Shown here piece after piece: positions 1 through 6,527 of a DNA stretch of 13,492 nucleotides. A program made the translations under genes and the position numbers. Origin of the DNA: DATIJJ01 sp039936115 (GTDB lineage Bacteria > Pseudomonadota > Gammaproteobacteria > DSM-16500); the NCBI GenBank assembly GCA_039936115.1, contig JBDTIZ010000044.1, positions 1 to 13,492 on the forward strand, read 5' to 3'. Under the pieces are notes generated by a model, which was not told where the DNA came from, did not search any database, and saw nothing but the letters and a program-made list of their open reading frames with translations. The stretch's first letter is position 1. Every line of letters begins with the position of its first letter.

Positions 1-154
1 TGCGCATGATACAGAAAGGCCAAGTGCGTTATGTTGGGAAAGATGTGGTTAAACAGAATAGCTTCGTCCGCAGTTTATTTGGATTGGCTGCGTAATTTAG
101 TTGTGAAATTATTTTTAGAATTTTTGCGACAAAATATTTTTTTACAACAGTGCC
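1..154 (+). mobile_element. 3' end of an IS6-family insertion sequence
   Basis: The stretch holds the last codons of an IS6-type transposase followed by a 59-bp non-coding tail. The tail ends in TTTACAACAGTGCC (141-154), which differs at one of 14 positions from the right inverted repeat I remember for IS26. The boundary at 154 is supported independently: the reading frame of a radical SAM protein becomes recognisable from base 155. A second terminus-like motif, TTTTTGCGACAAAA (121-134), lies just inside; it resembles the inverse of the left end at 13013 and may be an older end. The left part of the element is outside the window. Confidence 0.8.
3..95 (+). CDS. IS6-family transposase, C-terminal end only
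   Basis: Thirty codons are visible, entered at an Arg codon at position 3 and ending with TAA at 93-95. The peptide contains RMIQKGQ and closes with SFVRSLFGLAA, the typical C-terminus of IS6/IS26/IS240 transposases (a Lys-Gly-Gln segment, then a hydrophobic LFG-x-AA ending). The catalytic DDE part lies upstream of the window. What is visible is intact. The orientation matches the second IS6 copy at the right edge of the window. Confidence 0.8.
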   Translation, partial: RMIQKGQVRYVGKDVVKQNSFVRSLFGLAA

Positions 155-751
155 ATTATTACTAAAGGTTCGTTAATTGAACGGGATATTGATATCTTAA
201 CAAGTATGGCAGGCAGACATTTGGCGAAAGTCGCTGTCAGTGTTACAACGCTTTCACCGTTACTAAAAAATATGTTAGAACCTCGAACTTCAACTCCTTC
301 TGCAAGATTGAGAGTCATCCGAAAACTAACGGAATCCGGTATTCCTGTTCATGTCATGGCTGCTCCGGTTATTCCTATGATAAATGATATGGAGTTAGAA
401 AAAATATTATGTGCGGCACGAGAGGCGGGTGTTAAAAATGCAAGTTATGTTTTAATTCGATTACCACATGAAGTAAAAACTCTTTTTAAAGAATGGCTCG
501 CTAAACATTATCCTGATAGAGCTCGTCATGTGATGAATCTAATAAAGGAAATGCGCGGTGGCAAAGAATATGATTCAACCTATGGAAAGCGGATGAAAGG
601 TGAAGGACAATTTGCGGAGCTTATAGAAAAACGTTTTATGATTGCATGTAAAAAATTTAAATTAAATATAGAGCCTATATTTGAGTTTGATACGGTGAGT
701 TTTGTAAAAGCGTCTAAAAATACCAATCCATTGCAATTTGAACTGTTATGA
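155..751 (+). pseudogene. PA0069-type radical SAM protein, C-terminal fragment
   Basis: About 198 codons are readable. The frame is open from base 155, directly after the IS6 end, and reads IITKGSLIERDIDILTS before the first ATG at 206. Family-like segments follow: VAVSVTTLSP, EPRTSTPSARL, VHVMAAPVIPMIND, YVLIRLPHEVK, the AKHYPDRARHV region and RGGKEYDSTYGKRMKGEG. These fit the C-terminal half of the PA0069/Rv2578c-type radical SAM proteins, which are about 350 residues long. The N-terminal half with the CxxxCxxC iron-sulfur motif is absent, so the fragment should not be catalytically active even if translated from ATG 206. Apart from the truncation the frame is clean, which suggests the IS6 event is recent. 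It converges on the DUF763 remnant, with 20 bp between the two ends. Confidence 0.85.
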
Positions 752-771
752 TGAGTTTATGTGTGTGATTC

Positions 772-1105
772 CTAGAGATCCTTATACACTTTTACAGGAA
801 CAGGGAAGGGATGGCGGTCTTTTCCCCCATGTGCTAATGAAAATCGAGCGGGATCTGAAAATCTGCAAGGAGCACCATGAATGATTTCAGCCACCATAGC
901 TAACGCGAAAATGGTTCTGGCACCCACCTTCGGTGTTAAAAGAAGTTCTGAAAAATCTTCGGGGCCTCGATCAATGGCAGCGACAATATTGCCAAGTAAC
1001 GAAGAGGTGGTTTAAATATTACACATTTGGCGGCTGGTCGGACGTACCTTCACAGTGAGCCTAATAATGTAAAGGAAGATTAGCGATACCAGTTTTTTGA
1101 GCCAT
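772..1105 (-). pseudogene. Decayed DUF763 gene with internal deletion
   Basis: Two parts of one gene can be read on the minus strand. ATG at 1105-1103 starts MAQKTGIANLPLHY and runs into TAG; this matches the usual DUF763 N-terminus (TGxANLPLHxG). After about 50 bp of uninterpretable sequence, 1011-772 reads openly in another frame, with VAAIDRGPEDFSELLLTP, VGARTIFALAMVAEIIHGAP and DPARFSLAHGGKDRHPFPV, and stops at TAG 774-772. The second part corresponds to the later part of DUF763 proteins (usually around 400 residues), so most of the middle and probably some of the C-terminus are gone. The function of DUF763 is not established. It is clearly a pseudogene, and older than the neighbouring radical SAM break, because frame, length and stops are all damaged. 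Confidence 0.75.
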
Positions 1106-1168
1106 ATGGTTTAAAAGCTTTCAATAATTGATTAAATGATAGCTTATTATACTAGAAATTTATGGGTG

Positions 1169-1200
1169 TTGACATTGGATGTGTGCGAACATCGTATAAT
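1169..1200 (+). promoter_or_regulatory. Possible sigma-70-like promoter with a long spacer
   Basis: A perfect TTGACA (1169-1174) and a perfect TATAAT (1195-1200) lie on the plus strand, separated by 20 bp. The spacer is longer than the usual 16-18 bp, and no plus-strand gene follows, because the catalase gene is read on the other strand. If active it would make a transcript antisense to the catalase 3' end. It may be an orphan promoter or chance in AT-rich DNA. Confidence 0.25.
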
Positions 1201-1203
1201 TTT

Positions 1204-1245
1204 TTAAGAATATATTTCTTAACCAGCCACATTGTGACTGGTTAA
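1204..1245. terminator. Overlapping inverted repeats beyond the catalase stop
   Basis: Two perfect inverted repeats overlap here. TTAACCAG (1219-1226) pairs with CTGGTTAA (1238-1245) across an 11-nt loop, and TTAAGAA (1204-1210) pairs with TTCTTAA (1216-1222) across TATAT. They lie 18 to 59 bp downstream of the catalase stop, where a transcription terminator is expected. Neither is followed by a good T-run on the minus strand, so a classical intrinsic terminator is not certain. The shared bases mean that only one hairpin can form at a time. Confidence 0.4.
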
Positions 1246-1262
1246 CATTTCGTGCTAGTCCA

Positions 1263-3383
1263 TCATGCCAGTGCGTTTTCGCGTTGCCAAAATCGTAGGC
1301 CAATGCATTTTTTCATAAACGTTTCTAATGAAGATTTTTTATCAATCAACACACAACCTTCATCCAATTCTTGAAAAATACCAGCTTTTTGTAACAAGGG
1401 CGCAGCTGCTTCAACATAAGCAATAAATTTGAGATGAGAAAATGCATCAGCAATAAAGTCGCGAGCAGCAGGTTCCTTAGTTAGCGACTTAGTTCCTTCT
1501 TTTGAAAGCAGTAAAACAATTGCATCATATAGCACAGAAGGCCCGCCTTTAATGCTTTGTGCCGCGTCAATCCATTTACCATTATTTAATTTTACTCCGC
1601 CAACATGAGGCGCAATAATCTCTAAATAAGCGTGTGATTTATTTACTACAGTTTGTAATTGTTTCAATGTTGCAGCATCAGCACCATCTGTTAAAAGCAC
1701 ACCAATTTTCCGTCCTGCAAAACTCTCGGGACCATTCTCAATAATGCTGAGGAATTTAGATTTTTTTAAACTCTGATTAACGGGCTTTGCAGATTGAGCA
1801 GGGCTAGGCATTGTTTTTAAACGTAAACCGTCAAACACATTAGCGGCTAACTTCTTCTCAATATTCAACAAGTGTGACACCATGCGTTCTCGAATTGCAA
1901 TTTTACCTACTTTACTGAGCTCAAAGACTAATGCATCGGCAATATGATCTTGTTCGATTCGTGTTTGGCTGAGATAAAATTGTCTAGCTTGACTATAATG
2001 ATCCGCAAAACTCTCAGAACGTGCACGTACTTTTTCGCCTGTTAATTGTTCTGGATAAGAATGAAAACCCACCTCAGGATTTTCACGTGGACCGCCTTTT
2101 TCGCCTAATGAATTAGGTTCAAAGTTAATAGGGCCTTTAGGATTTTGCATCGCCATATGACCATCTTGCTGAAAAAGATGGAAAGGGCACTTAGGTGCAT
2201 TAATCGGCAGGTGTGTGAAGTTAGGGCTGCCTAATCGTTTCAATTGTGTATCCAGATAAGAAAAATTTCGACCTTGCAGCAGGGGATCATTGGAAAAATC
2301 AATACCGGGTACGATATTTTGTGTACAGAAAGCAACTTGTTCCGTTTCTGCAAAAAAATTATCGACGCAACGATCCAATACTAATCGTCCTACAATCCTA
2401 ATAGGTACATCTTCTTCAGGAATCATTTTTGTCGCATCCAATACATCAAAAGGAAAACGCGCTGCGAATTTTTCATCAAACAGCTGTAAACCTAACTCCC
2501 ATTCAGGAAAATCACCATTGTGAATGCTATTCCATAAATCGCGACGATGAAAATCTGGATCCGCGCCATTAATTTTCACTGCTTCGTTCCAGACAACAGA
2601 TTGCATGCCGAGCTTAGGTTTCCAATGAAACTTAACAAAAGTGGATTTACCTTTAGCATTAACCATTCTAAATGTATGTACTCCAAATCCTTCCATAAAA
2701 CGAAATGAACGTGGAATTGCGCGATCAGACATAACCCACATAATCATGTGCATGCTCTCAGGCATCAAGGAAATAAAATCCCAAAAATTATCATGAGCGG
2801 TTGCCGCTTGTGGAAAATCCGAATCAGGTTCTGCTTTTGCTGCATGAATTAAATCAGGAAATTTTAGTGCGTCCTGAATAAAGAAAACAGGAATGTTGTT
2901 ACCTACAATATCCCAATTACCTTGTTTGGTATAAAGCTTGACTGCGAATCCTCTTACATCTCTAGCAAGATCTGCGGAACCTTTATTGCCGGCTACTGTT
3001 GAAAAACGCACAAAAGCAGGTGTTTTTTCATTTTTTCGCTGAAATAAATCAGCTTGTGTGATATCAGATAGAGATCCATAATTTTCAAAATAACCATGCG
3101 CACCAAATCCACGCGCGTGTACTACTCGCTCTGGAATTCTTTCATGATCAAAGTGAAATAGTTTTTCACGAAAATGGAAGTCTTCTAATAGGCTGGGGCC
3201 ACGTGCTGTCATCTTTAATGTATTCTGATCATCAGAAACCGGGATTCCTTGCTGTGTTGTTAAAGTAGGAATCTTTTTATTGCTGATTTGATGGGTTTCC
3301 CCACCACGATTTTTTGTTGTTTTCTTAGATAAGCTTGCTTTAGAGCTTTTACTCTTTTTGACAGCTTTTTTCTTACTCGTCAT
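1263..3383 (-). CDS. katE: Large-subunit (HPII-type) heme catalase
   Basis: This 706-residue protein belongs to the large clade-2 catalases, which convert hydrogen peroxide to water and oxygen (E. coli KatE/HPII is about 750 residues). A Lys/Ser-rich N-terminal tail (residues 2-26) precedes the heme domain. Visible active-site features are RVVHARGFGAHG with the catalytic His at 89, VGNNIPVFFIQDA with the catalytic Asn in the NN pair at 162-163, and FSYLDTQ with the heme-ligand Tyr376. The flavodoxin/GATase-like C-terminal domain typical of clade 2 starts near residue 556 (AGRKIGVLLTDGADA). The segment before the heme Tyr reads AFCTQNIVPGIDF; from memory HPII has AFHPGHIVPG here, so the His that is cross-linked to the heme Tyr in HPII is not present. 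The start is supported by AAGGAA about 8 nt upstream. The gene is intact and points away from the small ORF at 3662. Confidence 0.96.
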   Translation of the reverse strand: MTSKKKAVKKSKSSKASLSKKTTKNRGGETHQISNKKIPTLTTQQGIPVSDDQNTLKMTARGPSLLEDFHFREKLFHFDHERIPERVVHARGFGAHGYFENYGSLSDITQADLFQRKNEKTPAFVRFSTVAGNKGSADLARDVRGFAVKLYTKQGNWDIVGNNIPVFFIQDALKFPDLIHAAKAEPDSDFPQAATAHDNFWDFISLMPESMHMIMWVMSDRAIPRSFRFMEGFGVHTFRMVNAKGKSTFVKFHWKPKLGMQSVVWNEAVKINGADPDFHRRDLWNSIHNGDFPEWELGLQLFDEKFAARFPFDVLDATKMIPEEDVPIRIVGRLVLDRCVDNFFAETEQVAFCTQNIVPGIDFSNDPLLQGRNFSYLDTQLKRLGSPNFTHLPINAPKCPFHLFQQDGHMAMQNPKGPINFEPNSLGEKGGPRENPEVGFHSYPEQLTGEKVRARSESFADHYSQARQFYLSQTRIEQDHIADALVFELSKVGKIAIRERMVSHLLNIEKKLAANVFDGLRLKTMPSPAQSAKPVNQSLKKSKFLSIIENGPESFAGRKIGVLLTDGADAATLKQLQTVVNKSHAYLEIIAPHVGGVKLNNGKWIDAAQSIKGGPSVLYDAIVLLLSKEGTKSLTKEPAARDFIADAFSHLKFIAYVEAAAPLLQKAGIFQELDEGCVLIDKKSSLETFMKKCIGLRFWQRENALA

Positions 3384-3415
3384 TTTGAATTCCTTTTCAA
3401 ATTTGCGAATATATT

Positions 3416-3445
3416 AGAATACGCGTATATAGACAGTTATTTCAA
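3416..3445 (-). promoter_or_regulatory. Candidate catalase promoter
   Basis: Read on the minus strand, TTGAAA (3445-3440) and TATTCT (3421-3416) are 18 bp apart and end about 32 bp before the catalase ATG. The -35 matches 5 of 6 and the -10 matches 4 of 6 consensus positions. A 10-bp perfect palindrome, ATACGCGTAT (3419-3428), overlaps the -10 side and could be an operator or chance. No clear OxyR-type site was recognised. Confidence 0.35.
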
Positions 3446-3661
3446 TGACTTTTTCATAAAGATTCGCATTAATGCTGCATTTTAAAGAAGTCATTCATCC
3501 GATGTCATGTATAACTATGTAAAATGATGTGCGAGATATCAGCAATATATCGACCTCTTATGTCGAGAGCCCAGATGTGCTAAACTAATTTTATATGAGT
3601 GTAAAAAAATTAATGTATCTGACCATTATTTTATTAATTTAATGAAGGAAGAAAGATAAAA

Positions 3662-3823
3662 ATGAAAAAGGTAAAAAGTAAAAAAAATATAACACCCGTT
3701 TTACCCAAATTATCTAAAGGAGGATATGATGAAAAAATTCCGAAGAATAAACAAGAAGCGAGAAAATTAGGAAAAAAACTCGTATGCGTAAGACTGCTTA
3801 GTCATACATTCTATAATGTTTAA
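3662..3823 (+). CDS. Small basic protein, 53 residues, unknown
   Basis: The frame runs from ATG 3662 to TAA 3821-3823 and encodes a Lys-rich peptide starting MKKVKSKKNITPVLPKLSKG and continuing GGYDEKIPKNKQEARKLGKK. A GAAGGAAG purine stretch about 10 nt upstream can act as a ribosome-binding site. I do not recognise the family. The end (VRLLSHTFYNV) is unlike the charged middle, so the gene could be shortened by a frameshift. Inside the frame lies an even better ribosome-binding sequence, AAAGGAGG (3716-3723), just before ATG 3726, but that ATG opens only a 14-codon peptide in another frame. It is divergent from the catalase gene and ends 9 bp before the convergent hemerythrin gene. Whether it is truly expressed is open. 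Confidence 0.45.
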   Translation: MKKVKSKKNITPVLPKLSKGGYDEKIPKNKQEARKLGKKLVCVRLLSHTFYNV

Positions 3824-3832
3824 ATAGTAATG

Positions 3833-4269
3833 TTATTTTTTCTTATCAAAGGATTTTTTAAATTCTTTCATTTTTTTGCCAATAATGTTTAACTCAGTAG
3901 CCGCAATAAACTTTCGTGCTTTAGGAAGTAATTTAGTTTCTTCATCTTTGGCATGCTGAGCCACTGCAGTCTTTAATTGAAATATTTTTTCTTCAAATGA
4001 GCTTTCTGATTTTATTCTTTTAATTTTAGCAATGGCTTTTGCAGCAGATTTTTCTTCAGAAATTAGGGGAGCAACAATAGATTTAAGCTTGGGATTTTTC
4101 TTGAGATACGGATACAAACTTTTTGTTCCATTGTTTCATGACTTATTAGGTATGGAACAAGTTTCGCAAACGTTTTTTGAAGAGAAGCGTGGATTTTTGA
4201 TGGGGAGATTTGAGCTAAAAACCTTCTTACTCTAGCATGTTGTGTTAAAATTAATTGAATTGCATTCAT
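3833..4269 (-). pseudogene. Hemerythrin-like (HHE) protein broken by one missing base
   Basis: Two overlapping frames join into one protein of about 145 residues. The first starts at ATG 4269 (MNAIQLILTQHARVRRFL) and carries H44-x3-E48 (SHETMEQKV). The second continues as LYPYLKKNPKLKSIVAPLI and carries another H-x3-E (AQHAKDEETKLLPKA). This paired His/HxxxE layout is that of HHE/hemerythrin domains, four-helix bundles that bind a di-iron centre for O2, NO or iron handling. Restoring one T in the TTT run at 4116-4118 would give EQKVLYPYLKK and a full frame. As it stands, the first frame runs to TAA near 4063 with an unrelated tail, so a functional product is unlikely unless slippage occurs or the gap is a sequencing error. 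AAAGGAG (4282-4276) touches the upstream ATG 4275 but is 6 nt from ATG 4269, which decides the start. Confidence 0.8.
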
Positions 4270-4282
4270 ACCCATCTCCTTT
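4267..4282 (-). promoter_or_regulatory. Ribosome-binding site deciding the hemerythrin start
   Basis: AAAGGAG on the minus strand (4282-4276) is followed by two in-frame ATG codons. The first (4275-4273) has no spacing at all, while the second (4269-4267) has a normal 6-nt spacing, so the second is the likely start. Confidence 0.6.
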
Positions 4283-4377
4283 ATGGCACCGGCCTTAATA
4301 CCTTATTGTAAATTATTATTATAATATAACATAAGCAAAATAACCCTAAGTAAATAAGTAGAATCCCGTCATTCATA

Positions 4378-5610
4378 TTAAAATTGAAAATATAAAAGCA
4401 ACATCGACGCCAATAGCATTAAGATAAAAGTTATACTACCAAATAAATTTGCCCACCTCCCATTAATATACTTACCCATGATATTTTTATTATTACATAT
4501 AAGCATAATAATAAAAATTATGGGTGGAGCAGAGATTCCATAGAAAGTAGCGGTAAAAATTAAAACGCGGATGGGACTTATTTTCAATAAATCGATCAAT
4601 AATCCCACTAAGATAGAAATACTAATTATAAAATAAAATAACTTTGCTTGATGGAATTTTTTATTTAATCCTTCTTTATAATTAAAACTTGAAGTTATTA
4701 AGTATGAAATACAGCTACTAAAGACAGGAATCGCGAGAAGACCCGTACCCACTATACCGATTGAAAATAGTAAATAACAAAGTTTTCCTGCTAATGGTTC
4801 TAAAGCTTTCGCGGCTTGTTCAACCGTATCAATATGTGTAATGCCATTCTTAAAAAGAATAGTTCCTGTAGTTAAAATAATAAAGTACATAACTAAATTA
4901 GAAATAAACATTCCTAAGCCCACATCTAAATACATTTGTTTTAGAATTAATTTCTTGGATTTAACTTGATATTTTTCTTCTGATTCCATTGTCGCTTGCC
5001 AAAAGAAAAGATAGGGGGAAATGGTTGTACCTAAGATTGCTACTAATAAAGATATATAATCTTTATTAAGTTGAACCGTAGGAACAAAAGTGTAAGAAAC
5101 AACTTCTTGCCAATTTTGCTTCACTAAAAAAGGGACAATGAAATATAAGAAAAGAACCAAACAAAAATACTTTAATATTTTTGAAATACTTTTATAATTG
5201 CAGAAAACTAACATGAGCAAAATAATACACGAATAGAAAAAAGAAAAAAAAATGGAAGATACGGAAGGAATGATGAGATGAGTGGCAGCACCCATTGCAG
5301 CCAAATCGGCGGCGATATTTAATATAATAGCAGGTATACAGCAACAAAGAGTAAAATATACAATACTCGAATGATAGTGCTCTTTTATATTGCTAATCAA
5401 ACCTTTTGAAGTAACTATGGCAATTCTGGCACTCATTTCTTGTATAGAAAACATTAAAGGAAATGTTATCCAGGCAGTCCATAAAGTAGCGAGACCTAGT
5501 TTCGCTCCCGCTTGAGAATAGGTTGCAATCCCAGAAGGATCATCATCACTTGCCCCAGTAATCAAGCCCGGGCCTAATTTTTTAAAAAATTGTTTTATCG
5601 ATTTCTTCAT
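4378..5610 (-). CDS. Nramp-related divalent metal transporter
   Basis: The 410-residue protein has about eleven hydrophobic segments and the N-terminal signature LGPGLITGASDDDPSGIATY (residues 12-31), so it belongs to the Nramp/MntH superfamily of inner-membrane divalent-cation symporters. In classical Nramp proteins the metal site is made by DPGN in helix 1 and a Met-Pro-His segment in helix 6. Here helix 1 reads DPSG (24-27) and the helix 6 region reads TTISPYLFFWQA (195-206), with no Met before the Pro. The substrate is therefore uncertain: Nramp-related magnesium transporters also lack this Met, but I cannot assign that subgroup by eye. The frame is intact and of normal length. Upstream of the ATG there is no recognisable Shine-Dalgarno sequence (ATATCTCAC), so translation may be weak. 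The gene lies upstream of the broken hemerythrin gene on the same strand, 108 bp apart. Confidence 0.85.
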   Translation of the reverse strand: MKKSIKQFFKKLGPGLITGASDDDPSGIATYSQAGAKLGLATLWTAWITFPLMFSIQEMSARIAIVTSKGLISNIKEHYHSSIVYFTLCCCIPAIILNIAADLAAMGAATHLIIPSVSSIFFSFFYSCIILLMLVFCNYKSISKILKYFCLVLFLYFIVPFLVKQNWQEVVSYTFVPTVQLNKDYISLLVAILGTTISPYLFFWQATMESEEKYQVKSKKLILKQMYLDVGLGMFISNLVMYFIILTTGTILFKNGITHIDTVEQAAKALEPLAGKLCYLLFSIGIVGTGLLAIPVFSSCISYLITSSFNYKEGLNKKFHQAKLFYFIISISILVGLLIDLLKISPIRVLIFTATFYGISAPPIIFIIMLICNNKNIMGKYINGRWANLFGSITFILMLLASMLLLYFQF

Positions 5611-5810
5611 GTGAGATATTTTATTAATTTAAATTAAAAATATAGCATTTATTTCGCACTACAAATAGTTTTTTTACGATATACAATTTAATAAAGTCAC
5701 GCAGAAAATATTTTTGCATTTCAACAATTTTATGCGCTAGCAGCATAGTTGCGCCTAGAGAAAATACGTTCGGATATTTTTACCCTAAAAATTAAATTTG
5801 CGACAAACCC
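5611..5810. other. AT-rich gap with a possible IS6 terminus
   Basis: No gene is visible here. The stretch must contain the promoter of the Nramp gene, but no convincing -35/-10 pair was found. At 5798-5806 the bases TTTGCGACA are followed by AACCC. This resembles the inverse of the IS6 left end at 13013 (TTTTTGCGACAGAACC) and could be a leftover IS end, directly before the intron remnant. A weak inverted repeat, TATGC/GCATA, lies in the middle. Confidence 0.35.
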
Positions 5811-5915
5811 CTGGCAAGTTGATATGAGAGGTGCTTTTGCCTGATGGGAGCCGTATGAATCGAGAGGTTCACGTACGGTTCTGCGAGCGGCTGGCGGGGA
5901 AGTTCCGCCGGCCTA
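5811..5915 (+). ncRNA. Group II intron 3' remnant (domains V and VI)
   Basis: Bases 5848-5881 fold as a textbook 34-nt domain V: GAGCCGTA pairs with TACGGTTC, the AGC catalytic triad is at 5849-5851, a short bulge follows, then GAATC/GGTTC closed by the GNRA tetraloop GAGA (5862-5865). Next to it, GGCTGGCGG (5889-5897) and CCGCCGGCC (5905-5913) form a strong stem with a 7-nt loop, as expected for domain VI. The intron end should be near CCTAC (5911-5915). Everything upstream (domains I-IV and the reverse transcriptase) is missing, so this is a dead remnant. It is much more GC-rich than its surroundings. Its end is 9 bp from the stop of the Cys-rich gene on the other strand, so the domain VI hairpin could now serve that gene as a terminator. 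Confidence 0.85.
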
Positions 5916-5924
5916 CACCGTGGG

Positions 5925-6476
5925 CTAGTTAACAGGACACACTTTCGGCGTATAGCCTGGTAATTTATCGTAATTTTTAACTGTTTTTAATTTTTCAAAA
6001 GAGCTAGCCGCATCTTTAACAATGTATGATGAAATCATGCCTGATTCACACCCGCGCCTGTCGCAGGAATCTGTTGCATACATATAATTCCCTTTATTTT
6101 TTACAGTTTGGCAAGTACAGAATGCCTGTGATTTATTTTTGGAATTTATAATACATTTACTGTTGTAACAATTAGCCCAGGGGTGGTCATTGCTGCAAGT
6201 GACATATTTTTTGACGGGATAATATCGCGAAGCTAATACCTGATCGCCAGCAGAATTAATGATAGCTTTGGCTTCACAGTTATTATTGCCAATGGAATAG
6301 CCGGATTTCACTTCACAGGTGCAGAGTGCGTTGCCTTTTTCACGGGGAACCGGAATGCATTTGGCATATGCACATAAAACATATGAACCTTGACAAATAG
6401 TAGCCTGTTTCGCAAATAACTGGCTGGTAAACATTACAATAAAAATCGCCACTGCAGATAAAAGTATATTTTTCAT
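5925..6476 (-). CDS. Secreted protein with two cysteine-rich modules, unknown
   Basis: This 183-residue protein has a clear signal peptide (MKNILL, hydrophobic core AVAIFIVMFT, probable cleavage after SQLFA at residue 22). The mature part holds two related modules with the same order of six Cys: C-x6-C-x4-C-x11-C-x-C-x12-C starting at Cys28, and C-x8-C-x4-C-x11-C-x-C-x15-C starting near Cys94. The cores AYAKC/YNSKC and ALCTC/AFCTC show that they are copies. Two more Cys occur in the tail (RRGCESG and KVCPVN). The pattern suggests a disulfide-bonded periplasmic or exported protein. I do not recognise a named family. The start is supported by AGGAA 7 nt upstream. It is divergent from the sulfatase with only 51 bp between the starts, so the two may share regulation. 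Confidence 0.85.
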   Translation of the reverse strand: MKNILLSAVAIFIVMFTSQLFAKQATICQGSYVLCAYAKCIPVPREKGNALCTCEVKSGYSIGNNNCEAKAIINSAGDQVLASRYYPVKKYVTCSNDHPWANCYNSKCIINSKNKSQAFCTCQTVKNKGNYMYATDSCDRRGCESGMISSYIVKDAASSFEKLKTVKNYDKLPGYTPKVCPVN

Positions 6477-6527
6477 GAGTTAATTCCTATAATTAAAGTC
6501 CTGCCAGCCAAATGTTAATGGATAAAC

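Noticed and set aside
2290..2523. Open plus-strand frame of 77 codons inside the catalase gene
   Set aside because: It lies entirely opposite conserved catalase codons, has no ribosome site and no recognisable domain; a shadow frame.
3548..3564. Short inverted repeat TCGAC/GTCGA between the catalase and the small ORF
   Set aside because: A 5-bp stem is too short to call an operator or terminator in this AT-rich gap.
4032..4235. Open plus-strand frame opposite the hemerythrin gene
   Set aside because: The minus strand carries clear HHE motifs over the same bases; the plus-strand product has no family features.
6488..6493. TATAAT in the 51-bp gap between the Cys-rich gene and the sulfatase
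   Set aside because: No acceptable -35 hexamer is found at 16-19 bp, so it is not reported as a promoter, although one must exist near here.
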